Source: Actinophytocola sp036378875
GTDB lineage: Bacteria > Actinomycetota > Actinomycetes > Mycobacteriales > Pseudonocardiaceae
DNA length: 64,000 nt
Reading direction: 5' to 3'
Assembly: GCF_036378875.1 (NCBI RefSeq)
Contig: NZ_DASUVO010000052.1
Span: 104,758 to 168,757, forward strand
Position numbers and translations under genes: made by a program. Below, in pieces: positions 38,270 through 46,487 of the stretch (positions are counted from its first letter, which is position 1; every line of letters begins with the position of its first letter). The notes beneath the pieces were generated by a model. That model was not told the DNA's origin, did not search any database, and saw only the letters and a list, made by a program, of their open reading frames with translations.

Positions 38270-39487
38270 ATGGACGTTGAACACGCCCAGATTGGTCCGC
38301 GCGTACGCGAGATCCGCAACTGGCGCGGGATGAACCTGAGCGCCACAGCGGGCCTAGCCGGCCTGTCCGTGTCCTACCTGTCCATGATCGAACGCGGGCA
38401 GCGCCCCGTAACTCGCCACGCCATTCTCGAAGCCCTCGCTCTCGCTCTGCGAGTGTCGCCTGAGGAGCTGACCGGACAGCCGTACATGCCGGCCGACCCA
38501 TTGTCCAATGAGGCACACGCTGGCATCGCCGCAATCGAGGCCGCGCTCGACGCATACGACCTCAGCACCGACCCGGGTGTGTCACCGCGGCCGTGGCCGG
38601 AACTGGGACAGGCTGTGCAGGACCTCAACGAGGTACTGCGTGCAGACGCTGACTATGCCGCACTCGGCGGCGTCATCCCTGGCCTGCTCGCCGAGTTACA
38701 CGCGACCTACGTCCGTGAACCCGACCACCGGCGTGACGTGCTTGTGGGACTGGTCTACACCTACCGTGCGGCGGCGGGTGTCACGAAGTGCTTGGGCGTA
38801 CGCGGGCTGCCTCTGGTCGCCGCCCGGCTGGCGCAGACCTGCGCCGAGGAGCTGGAATCTCCCGAGTGGCTTGGATTCGGCTCGTTCGTCCGCGGCTACG
38901 CTGCCGGCAGCCTCGATCGTCCACATCAGTACAACCTCGCTGTACGCACGATCGACATGCTGCAGCCTGCCCTCGACGACGCCAGCGTGGTCCAGGCCGC
39001 CGGTGCACTGCACCTGAACGCCGCGCTGGTCAAGGCGGCCCAGGGCGAGGCCGACCGGGCGAGCGACCACGTTGCCGAGGCGACCGAACTGGCCAACCGG
39101 CTTCCCGAGCACACCGACAACTTCGGCTGGCTTCACTTCTCCGCCGAGGCCGCGGGCATCTGGCGCGTCAGCCTCGGCGCCGAGTTGGGCGAAGGCGCCA
39201 AGGTCGCCGAGTACGCGCGGACCGTGCGACCTGAGGCTATCGAGGGCAGGGCTCGCCGGGCCGCATTCCTCAAGGACATCGGGTGTGCCCTGGTGACGGA
39301 GAAGCGGATGTGGGAGAAGGGCGTGCAGACCCTGTCCGAAGCGGAACGCACCGCGCCGCAACTCATTCGGAACAACCCGTTCGTCCGTGATGTGGTGTCC
39401 GCCCAGTTGCGACGTGCACGCCGCGATGCTGGTGGTCGGGAACTGCGTGGGTTGGCCTGGCGCATGGGCATTGCCCCAACAGGGTGA
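38270..39487 (+). CDS. XRE-family regulator with C-terminal helical repeat domain
   Basis: 405 residues. The HTH (about 8-65) reads VREIRNWRGMNLSATAGLAG and YLSMIERGQRPVTRHA; the remaining 330 residues are an Ala/Leu-rich TPR-like superhelix, as in large actinobacterial XRE regulators that respond to peptides or partner proteins. ATG 38270 is preferred over GTG 38261 because AGAGG is eight bases before it. The ribosome site lies inside an inverted repeat. It is followed by a short operon of small proteins with its own palindromic promoter. Confidence 0.85.
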   Translation: MDVEHAQIGPRVREIRNWRGMNLSATAGLAGLSVSYLSMIERGQRPVTRHAILEALALALRVSPEELTGQPYMPADPLSNEAHAGIAAIEAALDAYDLSTDPGVSPRPWPELGQAVQDLNEVLRADADYAALGGVIPGLLAELHATYVREPDHRRDVLVGLVYTYRAAAGVTKCLGVRGLPLVAARLAQTCAEELESPEWLGFGSFVRGYAAGSLDRPHQYNLAVRTIDMLQPALDDASVVQAAGALHLNAALVKAAQGEADRASDHVAEATELANRLPEHTDNFGWLHFSAEAAGIWRVSLGAELGEGAKVAEYARTVRPEAIEGRARRAAFLKDIGCALVTEKRMWEKGVQTLSEAERTAPQLIRNNPFVRDVVSAQLRRARRDAGGRELRGLAWRMGIAPTG

Positions 39488-39499
39488 ACAAGTCTGCGG

Positions 39500-39516
39500 T
39501 TTCACAAGCTGTGAAA
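39500..39516. promoter_or_regulatory. TTTCACA palindrome upstream of the small-gene operon
   Basis: TTTCACA (39500-39506) and TGTGAAA (39510-39516) around AGC, a perfect 7-bp dyad 56 bases upstream of the next start and 12 bases after the XRE stop. Likely operator, perhaps for the XRE protein. Confidence 0.5.
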
Positions 39517-39540
39517 ATCTAATCCTCTGCTCGACTTAGC

Positions 39541-39565
39541 GTCACCTCCACCTGCTGGAGGTGAC
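39541..39565 (+). promoter_or_regulatory. Hairpin covering a ribosome site
   Basis: GTCACCTCC (39541-39549) pairs perfectly with GGAGGTGAC (39557-39565), loop ACCTGCT. The right arm is the strongest ribosome site of the area and serves the TTG at 39573, so folding would shut off that gene. It could instead be a terminator for the XRE gene. Confidence 0.5.
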
Positions 39566-39572
39566 AAAGAAC

Positions 39573-39833
39573 TTGGACAGTGGTCAACAACCACAGCACG
39601 CGGGCGGAGCGCCCCGCGAGGAGTGGAAGGTTCGCGTCCTCGACGCTGTCACCGACGAGCCCCGCGAGCTGATCATCGCCGTTTCCGATACACGGGTGGT
39701 CGTCGTGACTCCGCCCGGCGCCGGGTACGTCGTACCACCGCAGTCGATCGGGACGTACCGCGATGCACTGCGGGCCGCGGACAACGTCGCCGAACGCCGG
39801 AAGCGTGGCTACCGGACGGAACAGCCACCATGA
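39573..39833 (+). CDS. Small hypothetical protein (XRE-linked operon, gene 1)
   Basis: 86 residues from TTG 39573, which lies eight bases after GGAGGTGA; the alternative GTG at 39561 overlaps that ribosome site. The core EEWKVRVLDAVTDEPRELII and VVVVTPPGAGYVVPPQSIGT is beta-rich and ends in a basic tail. No known domain. The stop overlaps the ATG of the membrane protein gene (ATGA). Confidence 0.6.
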   Translation: MDSGQQPQHAGGAPREEWKVRVLDAVTDEPRELIIAVSDTRVVVVTPPGAGYVVPPQSIGTYRDALRAADNVAERRKRGYRTEQPP

Positions 39834-40162
39834 GCCTGTTCTGGTGGTGGCTCGTCTCGCTGGTGCTGGTTGTTGTGCCGCCGGTGGTGGTCGTGATGCA
39901 CGTGGTGATGCCGGCGTACAAGCGCGAGGGCCTCGGGTGGGTGCCGTGGTTCCTGAGTGCGGTGTTCGTGCTGGCGGTATCGGGCCGGCTGCCGATTCCT
40001 CGGGTGGCGTGCAGCATCAGCGTGCCGCCGGAGTGTGTGGAGATAGCTGCCGGCGCTGAGCGCGCCGGTCACGAACGTCGGCCCCGGACAGCAGGGGTCG
40101 ACAGCCGAACGCGATCCCCGGCTCGGTCAGGGGTCGGCAGGTTGAGACACCGGTCGTGGTGA
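39830..40162 (+). CDS. Small membrane protein (XRE-linked operon, gene 2)
   Basis: 110 residues with two predicted membrane segments (LFWWWLVSLVLVVVPPVVVV and WVPWFLSAVFVLAVSG) and a basic, low-complexity C-terminus (ERAGHERRPRTAG) that may be partly artefactual. Translation is coupled to the preceding gene by ATGA. Function unknown. Confidence 0.55.
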   Translation: MSLFWWWLVSLVLVVVPPVVVVMHVVMPAYKREGLGWVPWFLSAVFVLAVSGRLPIPRVACSISVPPECVEIAAGAERAGHERRPRTAGVDSRTRSPARSGVGRLRHRSW

Positions 40163-40186
40163 GCGGTGGCTCCCGGACCCATTCCT

Positions 40187-40228
40187 CGGCGGGCGCGGCG
40201 CACCCCCAGGTCCTGACCGCGCCCGCCG
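40187..40228 (+). terminator. GC-rich hairpin, probable terminator
   Basis: CGGCGGGCGCGG (40187-40198) pairs perfectly with 40217-40228, 18-base loop, 24 bases after the membrane gene stop. No U-tract. Confidence 0.6.
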
Positions 40229-40250
40229 GGACACAAGGCGGTGATCACCG

Positions 40251-40604
40251 ATGACCAACGGCGCGCAGCCGACAACCATCTCCGTCCCGTGTCCTCGGTG
40301 CATGGGGACCGGTAATGCCCTGCGGGAGTCTCAGTCGGCGCCGGCCGTCCTGGTGCCGTGCTCGAGGTGCGACGGTCGGCCGGGCTGCAAGGTTGATGTG
40401 TCGTGGCGGACGTCGAGCCGGGACAACAAGAGGCACTGCCTGTATGTCCGCCGCGATTTCGGGGAGGGGATCTGCGGGCACTGTGTGCCGCTCGGCGTCC
40501 TGCACGACCGCCCGACGCAGAAGACCTGCACGGACTGCGCGGAAGGGCTTGAAGCGTTGTTGGAGCTGTCCGCAGCTGGCCAGCCTTGGCGGCTGTTGGG
40601 CTAG
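40251..40604 (+). CDS. Cysteine-rich zinc-ribbon protein
   Basis: 117 residues with four CxxC pairs: CPRCMGTGNA, CSRCDGRPGC, CGHC and CTDC, the first resembling a DnaJ-type CxxCxGxG. Probably binds two zinc ions and acts as a small protein- or nucleic-acid-binding module. No named family recognised. ATG 40251 after AAGGCGG. After it, 40605-40917 holds no convincing gene; an open frame there is composition-driven. Confidence 0.6.
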   Translation: MTNGAQPTTISVPCPRCMGTGNALRESQSAPAVLVPCSRCDGRPGCKVDVSWRTSSRDNKRHCLYVRRDFGEGICGHCVPLGVLHDRPTQKTCTDCAEGLEALLELSAAGQPWRLLG

Positions 40605-40917
40605 GGCCGAGGCCTTGGCGCGCCTCTGGAACGGTTCGCGCGTTCCACCTTGGACGCGTGCTCCCTCGACCCGAACCCGGCGGGCGCGGACGAATCCCCC
40701 GACCCGCGTCCGCCGGCTGTTCGCTTGATCCCCTGCAACATCCACGTCGGAGGCGACCGCAACCTCAGTAACCGGAACCGGAACCGGACCTGGTGGGAGC
40801 CAAAGGACGAGCCCATACTCCGCGACAGCACCGATGCCCTCCTCCTCAGAACCAAGACGACAACGGTGACGTCACCGACCGCTAGCCGTGACCTCTGCCG
40901 GCAGATACCCGTCCGGC

Positions 40918-41222
40918 ATGGAGGTGGTGGTCGTGAAGCTGGCCGACAAGGTGCGGTACGCGCCCCGCAGGGGCCGATACTCGACGTCGACGAGCAGGAC
41001 CGGCGATGCGTGCAGCTGGCTGACGACCGGATCGCGCTGAACATCGAAGGTGTGAACCGACTGCTGGCCGCGGAGGGTGGCGCGGCGATCGTTCTGTTGC
41101 CCGGTGATGTGATCGAACTGGACAGCGCCGGGGAGTACCGATACCGGTTCGTTGAGCACGACCGGTGGCGGCGAGAAGTGGGAATCTACGAGCGGATCCA
41201 GCAGGCCCTCGTCGAGGACTAG
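40918..41222 (+). pseudogene. Probable frameshifted small gene
   Basis: ATG 40918 opens a good frame (MEVVVVKLADKVRYAPRRG) which near 40975 switches to another frame that continues naturally (PILDVDEQDRRCVQLADD, then VIELDSAGEYRYRFVEHD) to the stop at 41222. Joined, it would be about 100 residues. If not a pseudogene, a shorter 70-residue protein could start at GTG 41010. Family unknown. Confidence 0.45.
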
Positions 41223-41285
41223 GACGTCCGCGCCGCGACAACCAGTACCAGCGCGAGTGGACCGCGGCGGCCTCCGCAGTCGGCG

Positions 41286-41400
41286 GTGAAGACCGACTGG
41301 GTCGCCTACGCCAGCAACCATCCCGACGTGAGGCGGTGTCTGTCCCCGAGTGGACGCGGAGGCGCTGACCAAGCAGCTCGTCGAGCTGTACGCCGATTAG
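41286..41400 (+). pseudogene. Remnant of a short helical protein gene
   Basis: GTG 41286 reads VKTDWVAYASNHPDVRR; after a frameshift the sequence VDAEALTKQLVELYAD completes what looks like the K-x-x-W-V-x-Y-A ... LTKxxL(V/I) motif of small phage or integrative-element proteins. The interval is 115 bases, not a multiple of three. Just downstream (to 41491) another frame encodes a hydrophobic tail ending VDALASDWW, possibly a tiny membrane protein with no clear start. Confidence 0.35.
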
Positions 41401-41536
41401 GTGTTTCAGATGGGCGGCGCCGGCCGTTCTCGCGGCGATGTTCGGCTTCGCTCTAGTTCTCGTCGACGCGTTGGCGAGTGACTGGTGGTGAGCGTGTCGG
41501 CGATGGCGACGCCCACCACCAGGTTCGCTCGACGTC

Positions 41537-41854
41537 TCACAGATCTTTCAGGATGGTCCATTGGTCGATGATCCTGCTGGGAGGAACCATGTAGGCGTCA
41601 CCTGCGTCGTTGGTCTTGGCGCACTCGTCACCCTTGAAGAACCAGTAGCCGTCCGTGTGGTGCACGGCATCCAGATCGCTCGCGAACGGGGTGTCTCGTA
41701 GGACGGGCCACTCGTCGGTGATCTGCGCTGGGCCCGCGGTGACTTGGTTTCCCGCACTGTTCGTCCGGACGCACAGGTCGCCTTTGAAGATCCAGAATTC
41801 GGACTTACTGTTGACGGTGATGGCGTTGAGGTCACTGTGCCAGAAGTACGACAT
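41537..41854 (-). CDS. Hemopexin-repeat-like small protein
   Basis: 105 residues made of two to three hemopexin-like blades: EFWIFKGDLCVRTN ... ITDEWPVL, then DAVHHTDGYWFFKGDECAKT ... IIDQWTIL. Hemopexin repeats form beta-propeller blades; two or three blades are too few for a full four-bladed propeller, so it may dimerise or be a fragment. No signal peptide. Isolated in an accessory-looking region. Confidence 0.6.
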   Translation of the reverse strand: MSYFWHSDLNAITVNSKSEFWIFKGDLCVRTNSAGNQVTAGPAQITDEWPVLRDTPFASDLDAVHHTDGYWFFKGDECAKTNDAGDAYMVPPSRIIDQWTILKDL

Positions 41855-42187
41855 GGTCTACGCATCCTCTCCTTTGGGAATCGACCGACGGACCTGGGGG
41901 CACCTGATGGTCCGCGACAACCACTCTCGGGTAGCGCACCTCCCGGGGCGACCCCAACGCCCGGTGAAATGGGAGACCTGGCTGGTTGGAGCGGCCTGAC
42001 CTCAAGGAAATTCACTCATTGGAGTGAGTGACGATTCGCCTATCGAGTCCACTAAGGACGCTACAGGTCGCCCGCTGACCAACAGCATCGTTGACGCATC
42101 GCGCCGCCCGGCGCCGGCGACCTTCGGTCCCGGCCGCAGTGCGCGGTCACGGCTAGGCAAGGACGAGGAGCTGACCTGCGATGACAC
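41855..42187. other. Gene-free stretch
   Basis: No convincing coding frame on either strand. The only structure seen is a short dyad CACTC-ATTG-GAGTG at 42013-42026. It divides the accessory region from nucS. Confidence 0.5.
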
Positions 42188-42847
42188 TCAGAACAGGCGG
42201 AACTCGTCCGACTCGATGCCGCGCAGTGCGTCGTAGTCGAGGGTCACGCAGCGGATGCCGCGGTCCTCGGCGAGCGTGCGGGCCTGTGGCTTGATCAGCT
42301 GCGCGGCGAACACACCCTGCACCGGCGCCAGCAGCGGGTCCCGGTTCAGCAGCTCCAGGTAGCGGGTCAGCTGCTCGACCCCGTCGATCTCGCCGCGCCG
42401 CTTGATCTCCACCGCGACAGTCGCGCCGATGCCGTCCCGGCACAGGATGTCCACGGGGCCGATCGCGGTCATGTACTCCCGCCGGATCAGCGAGTAGCCG
42501 TCACCCAGTGTGGTGATGTGTTCGGCCAGCAGCTCCTGCAGGTGAGCCTCCACCCCGTCCTTGACCAGGCCCGGCTCGGCGCCGAGCTCGTGCGCGGAAT
42601 CGTGGAGGACCTCCTCAAGCGTGATGACCAGCTTCTCCCCCGCCTTGTTCGCCACCGTCCACACGCCTGGCTCCTCGGTCAGCCAGCACGGCGGGCTCAT
42701 CCAGTTCAGCGGCTTGTACGCGCGGTCGTCGGAGTGGACGGACAGGGAACCGTCGGCCTTGACGAGCAGCAGCCTGGTGGCCATGGGCAGATGGGCGGTG
42801 AGCCGGCCGGCGTAGTCGACCTGGCAGCGGGCGATCACTAGACGCAC
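42188..42847 (-). CDS. nucS: Endonuclease NucS
   Basis: 219 residues. NucS/EndoMS performs non-canonical mismatch repair in actinobacteria that lack MutS/MutL. N-terminal dimerisation domain (VDYAGRLTAHLPMATRLLLVKADGSLSVH, YKPLNWMSPPCWL) and C-terminal nuclease with acidic VDILCRD and VAVEIKRRG. The GTG at 42847 matches the mycobacterial N-terminus; longer readings enter the next gene. Adjacent on the same strand to a response regulator gene that ends 10 bases upstream. Confidence 0.95.
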   Translation of the reverse strand: MRLVIARCQVDYAGRLTAHLPMATRLLLVKADGSLSVHSDDRAYKPLNWMSPPCWLTEEPGVWTVANKAGEKLVITLEEVLHDSAHELGAEPGLVKDGVEAHLQELLAEHITTLGDGYSLIRREYMTAIGPVDILCRDGIGATVAVEIKRRGEIDGVEQLTRYLELLNRDPLLAPVQGVFAAQLIKPQARTLAEDRGIRCVTLDYDALRGIESDEFRLF

Positions 42848-42857
42848 ACGGAGCAGG

Positions 42858-43499
42858 CTAACGGACCAACCCGGCATCCTTCGCGAGCACCGCCGCCTGA
42901 ACCCTCGAACGCAGGTCGAGCTTGGTGAGGACCCGTGAGACGTGCGTCTTGACCGTCGCCTCGCCGACGCCGAGGCGGCGCGCGATCTGCTGGTTGGACA
43001 ACCCTTCCCCCAGACACACGAGCACGTCCCGTTCGCGCTGGGTGAGGTCGTCGAGCCCGGGAGGGGCCACCGGGGTGGGCGCGGAAGCGAACGCCGCCAT
43101 CAGCCGGCGCGTCACGCTGGGTTCGATCACCCCGTCACCGGCCGCGACCAGCCGGACCGACTCGACGAGCCTGGTCGCGTCGACCGACTTCAGCAGGAAG
43201 CCCGCCGCGCCGGCCCGCATGGCGCCGTACACGTACTCGTCCATGTCGAACGTCGTCAGCACGATCACCTGCGCGGTGCCCGCCTCGATCACCTGCCGCG
43301 TCGCCTCCAGCCCGTCGGTGCCTGGCATGCGGACGTCCATCAGCACCACGTCCGGTCGGAGCGCCGCCGCCTTGCGCACCGCGGCCGCGCCGTCCGCCGC
43401 CTCCGCGACCACCTCGACGTCCGGCGCGCCGTCGAGGATCATCGTCAGCCCCGCCCGGATCGCCGCGTGGTCGTCCGCGACGAGCACCCTGATGGTCAA
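42858..43499 (-). CDS. NarL/FixJ-type response regulator
   Basis: 213 residues. Receiver domain with phosphoacceptor Asp in VVLMDVRMPGTDG and the acidic pair VLVADDHAAIRAG; LuxR HTH at the C-terminus (TQRERDVLVCLGEGLSNQQIA). TTG start right after the kinase stop with GGAAGGG upstream. Partner of the kinase encoded immediately upstream. Target genes unknown. Confidence 0.93.
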   Translation of the reverse strand: MTIRVLVADDHAAIRAGLTMILDGAPDVEVVAEAADGAAAVRKAAALRPDVVLMDVRMPGTDGLEATRQVIEAGTAQVIVLTTFDMDEYVYGAMRAGAAGFLLKSVDATRLVESVRLVAAGDGVIEPSVTRRLMAAFASAPTPVAPPGLDDLTQRERDVLVCLGEGLSNQQIARRLGVGEATVKTHVSRVLTKLDLRSRVQAAVLAKDAGLVR

Positions 43500-43500
43500 G

Positions 43501-44706
43501 TCATGTCCCTTCCGCGGGCAGTTCCGCCCGCACCCGCCACATCCGCTCGTGCGGACCGGCCACCAGCATCCCGCCGACCGCCTGCGCCCGCTCTCGCATG
43601 TTCAGCAGGCCCCGCCCGACCCCACCCTCCACAAAGGAATCGGTGCGCTCGTTGACCACCTCGACCACGAGCGTGGACTCGCGTCGCCCCACCGTCACCG
43701 ACGCCCGCGCGCCCGGCGCGTGCTTGACGGCGTTCGTCAGCGCCTCCTGCACGATCCGGTACGCGGAGAGGTCGACGGCCACGGGCAGTTCGGCGTCGAC
43801 GTTCGTGTCCGCGTCGACGACGAGGCCGGCCGCTCGCGCGGACTCCAGCAGCTGCGCGATGTCCCGCAACCGCGCCGGCGCCGTGTGCTCCACAGCGGAC
43901 TCGTCCGACGAGCGCAGCAGGTGGATCATCGCACGCATCTCGGTCAGCGACTGGACACTGTTCTCCCGCACCGACTTCAGCACCCGGCGCATGGCCACCG
44001 GGTCACCGTCCACCATGGACAGAACAGCCTCGGACTGGATCGCGATCGCGGACAGGTGCCCGGCGATGACGTCGTGCAGGTCACGCGCCATCCGGGCCCG
44101 CTCGGCCTGGACCGCGGCGTCCCGGTCCAGCTCGGCGATCCTGGCGAGCTGGTCGGCCCTGGCCCGTTCCGCCGCCGCGGCCTCGCGGTGGTGGCGCACG
44201 TTCATCCCCCACCACACCGGGATCAGCGGCAGGCTGCACACCTGGAGGATCCCGGTCACGACGTCCCGCAGGCCGTGCGCGGTCATGATCGACAGGACCA
44301 CCAGCACGAGCACGACCGCGCCGGATCCCCACACCACGAGCTGGTTGGTGCGCCGCGAACCGAAGACCGTGGCGGCGAACAGGAGGTCGGTGACCACGAG
44401 GAGGGTCGCGAGCGTCACGCCGAAGGTGAGCTCGACACCGCCGACCACCAGCGCGATGGTCAGCGCGACACCTGGTGCGCGCTGGCGCAGCAGTTCCGCG
44501 CCGCACAGGACCGCGAGCGTGCAGAGCCGGAGCGGACTGGTCGGCGGCAACAGGTCACCGCCGAGGTCCACGAGCACCGGCACGCCGGCGGCGAGGATCA
44601 CCGTGCCGATCCCGAACAGCAGCACGGCCTGCATCACCGGTACGCGGGGCCCGGCCCACGCGAACAACCGCTCGAGCCACGCGTTCACGGGCCCATCACA
44701 GCACAT
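43501..44706 (-). CDS. Sensor histidine kinase (HisKA_3 type)
   Basis: About 401 residues: four to six membrane helices (20-180), a coiled segment AAAAERARADQLARIAE, the phosphoacceptor region ARMARDLHDVIAGHLSAIAI and an ATPase domain with GVGRGLLNMRERAQAVGG. Start uncertain: ATG 44706 or GTG 44688. Signal unknown. Operon with the response regulator. Confidence 0.88.
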   Translation of the reverse strand: MCCDGPVNAWLERLFAWAGPRVPVMQAVLLFGIGTVILAAGVPVLVDLGGDLLPPTSPLRLCTLAVLCGAELLRQRAPGVALTIALVVGGVELTFGVTLATLLVVTDLLFAATVFGSRRTNQLVVWGSGAVVLVLVVLSIMTAHGLRDVVTGILQVCSLPLIPVWWGMNVRHHREAAAAERARADQLARIAELDRDAAVQAERARMARDLHDVIAGHLSAIAIQSEAVLSMVDGDPVAMRRVLKSVRENSVQSLTEMRAMIHLLRSSDESAVEHTAPARLRDIAQLLESARAAGLVVDADTNVDAELPVAVDLSAYRIVQEALTNAVKHAPGARASVTVGRRESTLVVEVVNERTDSFVEGGVGRGLLNMRERAQAVGGMLVAGPHERMWRVRAELPAEGT

Positions 44707-44814
44707 CACGGCCGGTGCGCGGATCAGTCGAAGTGATGACCCCGAACTGCCTCGGCCGACCGACGACAGGCGGGCGCTCGACCGGCACCGTGGGCTTGAG
44801 GAAAGGGGTTTCCT

Positions 44815-45021
44815 ATGAAGTGGCTCACAGAGCTGATCGGTATCGTGCTGTGCATTCAGGGGTTCGGCGGCGGTCTCTCCGCCATTCTGGACGGTGGACG
44901 CAGCTGGTTTCTCGTGCGGCACGTGCTGCCGGAAGGCGCGCAGATCCCTGTCGCGGCGGTCATCGCGCTGCTCGGCGTCATGATCCTCGTTGCACAGGCC
45001 CGCAAGCAGGAGAACGCGTAA
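44815..45021 (+). CDS. Small two-helix membrane protein
   Basis: 68 residues with two hydrophobic segments (ELIGIVLCIQGFGGGLSAIL and VAAVIALLGVMILVAQ). ATG preceded by GAGGAAAGGGG. Divergent from the kinase, 14 bases before an MFS gene. Unknown function. Confidence 0.7.
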   Translation: MKWLTELIGIVLCIQGFGGGLSAILDGGRSWFLVRHVLPEGAQIPVAAVIALLGVMILVAQARKQENA

Positions 45022-45035
45022 GTACTGTTTCGTGT

Positions 45036-46226
45036 GTGGACAACCGCCTGCGACGTGCCCGAGTAGCCACCCACACGGTCTTCGCCCTCAACGGGTTCGT
45101 CGTGGGCATGTGGGTCGTCCACATCCCGGCCATCGAGCAGCGGGCCGGCATCAGCCACGCGACGTTGGGCCTGCTCCTGTTGTTGCTCGGCGGCGGCGCG
45201 TTCCTCGGCATGCAGGTCGCCGGCCCGCTCGCCGACCGTTTCGGTGCGCGCGTCGTGGTCCCGGTGAGCGCGCTGCTGTGCACGACCGCGCTGATCCTGC
45301 CGGGCCTCGCGACCAGCGGGTTCGCGCTCGCCGCGGCACTGTTGTCGCTGGGCTTCTGCAACGGCGCGCTCGACGTCAGCATGAACGCGCACGCCGTGGA
45401 GGTGGAGCACGCCTACGGGCGCCCGATCATGTCCGCGTTCCACGGCATGTGGTCGATCGGCGGGTTCCTCGCCGCACTCGCGGGCGCCCGGACGCTGAGC
45501 TGGGGCTGGGCACCCGCGACGACGTTCGCGGTGGCCACGGCCGTCACCCTCGTGGCCGCGGCCGCCGCCACCCCAGCCCTGCTGCGCCGCGAGCCCCGCC
45601 CGGCCACGGCCGGCCCCCGTCCGAAACGCGGAAAGACACCGGGCCGAATCTGGGCGATGGCCATCGTCGCGCTGCTGTTGATGCTGGCCGAGGGCGTCGC
45701 GAACGACTGGAGCGTGCTGCACCTCAGCTCGGTCCTCGACGCCCCGGAATCCACCGCCGCACTCGCGTACGGCTTCTTCGCCGCCGCGATGACCATCGGC
45801 CGGCTACTCACCGACCGGGTGGTCGCCCGCTTCGGCCAGGTCGCGGTCGTCCGCTACGGCTCGGCCATCGCGGCCGCCGGCCTGCTGGTCACGTCACTCA
45901 CCCCGTCGATCCCGGTCGCGATCGCCGGCTGGACGGTCTTCGGCATAGGCCTGTCCGGCACCGTCCCACAACTGTTCGGCGCCGCGGGACACTTCGACCG
46001 GGAGAACTCGGGGGCCAACGTGTCCCGCGTGGCCGGCATCGGCTACCTGGGCATGCTCGCCGGCCCAGCAATGATCGGCCCGATGACCAACCTGATGCCG
46101 CTGAACCTCACGTTCCTGCTGATCGTGGGCTACTGCCTGGTAGCCGTGGCCGCGGCGGGCATCCTCCGCCCAGCGGCCGCGCAGGAAGCACCGTCCGCCG
46201 AACCCCAGGAAACCGCGGCCCCCTGA
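45036..46226 (+). CDS. MFS transporter
   Basis: 396 residues with 12 hydrophobic segments and the A-motif-like GPLADRFGARVVV. Resembles the YbjJ-like group (FCNGALDVSMNAHAVEVE is characteristic). GTG 45036 is 14 bases after the upstream gene; earlier in-frame starts belong to antisense of the kinase. Substrate unknown, possibly a sugar or drug. The 157-bp repeat begins 10 bases after the stop. Confidence 0.85.
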   Translation: MDNRLRRARVATHTVFALNGFVVGMWVVHIPAIEQRAGISHATLGLLLLLLGGGAFLGMQVAGPLADRFGARVVVPVSALLCTTALILPGLATSGFALAAALLSLGFCNGALDVSMNAHAVEVEHAYGRPIMSAFHGMWSIGGFLAALAGARTLSWGWAPATTFAVATAVTLVAAAAATPALLRREPRPATAGPRPKRGKTPGRIWAMAIVALLLMLAEGVANDWSVLHLSSVLDAPESTAALAYGFFAAAMTIGRLLTDRVVARFGQVAVVRYGSAIAAAGLLVTSLTPSIPVAIAGWTVFGIGLSGTVPQLFGAAGHFDRENSGANVSRVAGIGYLGMLAGPAMIGPMTNLMPLNLTFLLIVGYCLVAVAAAGILRPAAAQEAPSAEPQETAAP

Positions 46227-46236
46227 CAGCGCAGCA

Positions 46237-46393
46237 CGAGTGTCCCATTCGCTCGGACTGGCCACCGAAAGTTGTCCACAGGCCCTTGCGACCTGGGGTT
46301 TTGTCTGTGTCGGTTGGTACGATGGCCTCGGGGTGGCCCCCCGGGTATGGGTGGGGGATGCCTACGCAACCATCTGTGTTGGCGTTGATCATG
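46237..46393 (+). repeat. 157-bp dispersed repeat, copy A
   Basis: About 95% or more identical, in inverted orientation, to 54167-54323. Contains TTGTCCACA (46272-46280), the exact actinobacterial DnaA-box consensus, and a TACGATGG segment. It ends in TTGATCATG, pointing into the meaA/ehu cluster. Possible derivation from the upstream region of a DUF222/HNH-type gene is a guess. Confidence 0.85.
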
Positions 46394-46487
46394 AAACCGC
46401 TCGGGCGATGTCGGGGCGTTGATCCCGTGTGGTGGTTTCGCGGTTGTGCGGGCGCCGAAAGTGGACGGTTCGAGCAGGTGGCCGTGC

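Noticed and set aside
40650..41009. N-terminal extension of the small gene ending at 41222
   Set aside because: Low-complexity composition, no ribosome site at 40650, and a better frame starts at 40918 in another register.
41416..41491. Tiny hydrophobic frame ending VDALASDWW
   Set aside because: Looks like a membrane tail but has no start codon of reasonable length in frame; mentioned only as a possible remnant.
46272..46280. Replication origin
   Set aside because: Only one DnaA box per repeat copy and no dnaA, dnaN or box cluster nearby.
46240..46422. 60-residue ORF conserved between repeat copies A and B
   Set aside because: Similarity is explained by DNA-level repeat identity; frames on both strands are equally conserved, and endings differ. 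No ribosome site.
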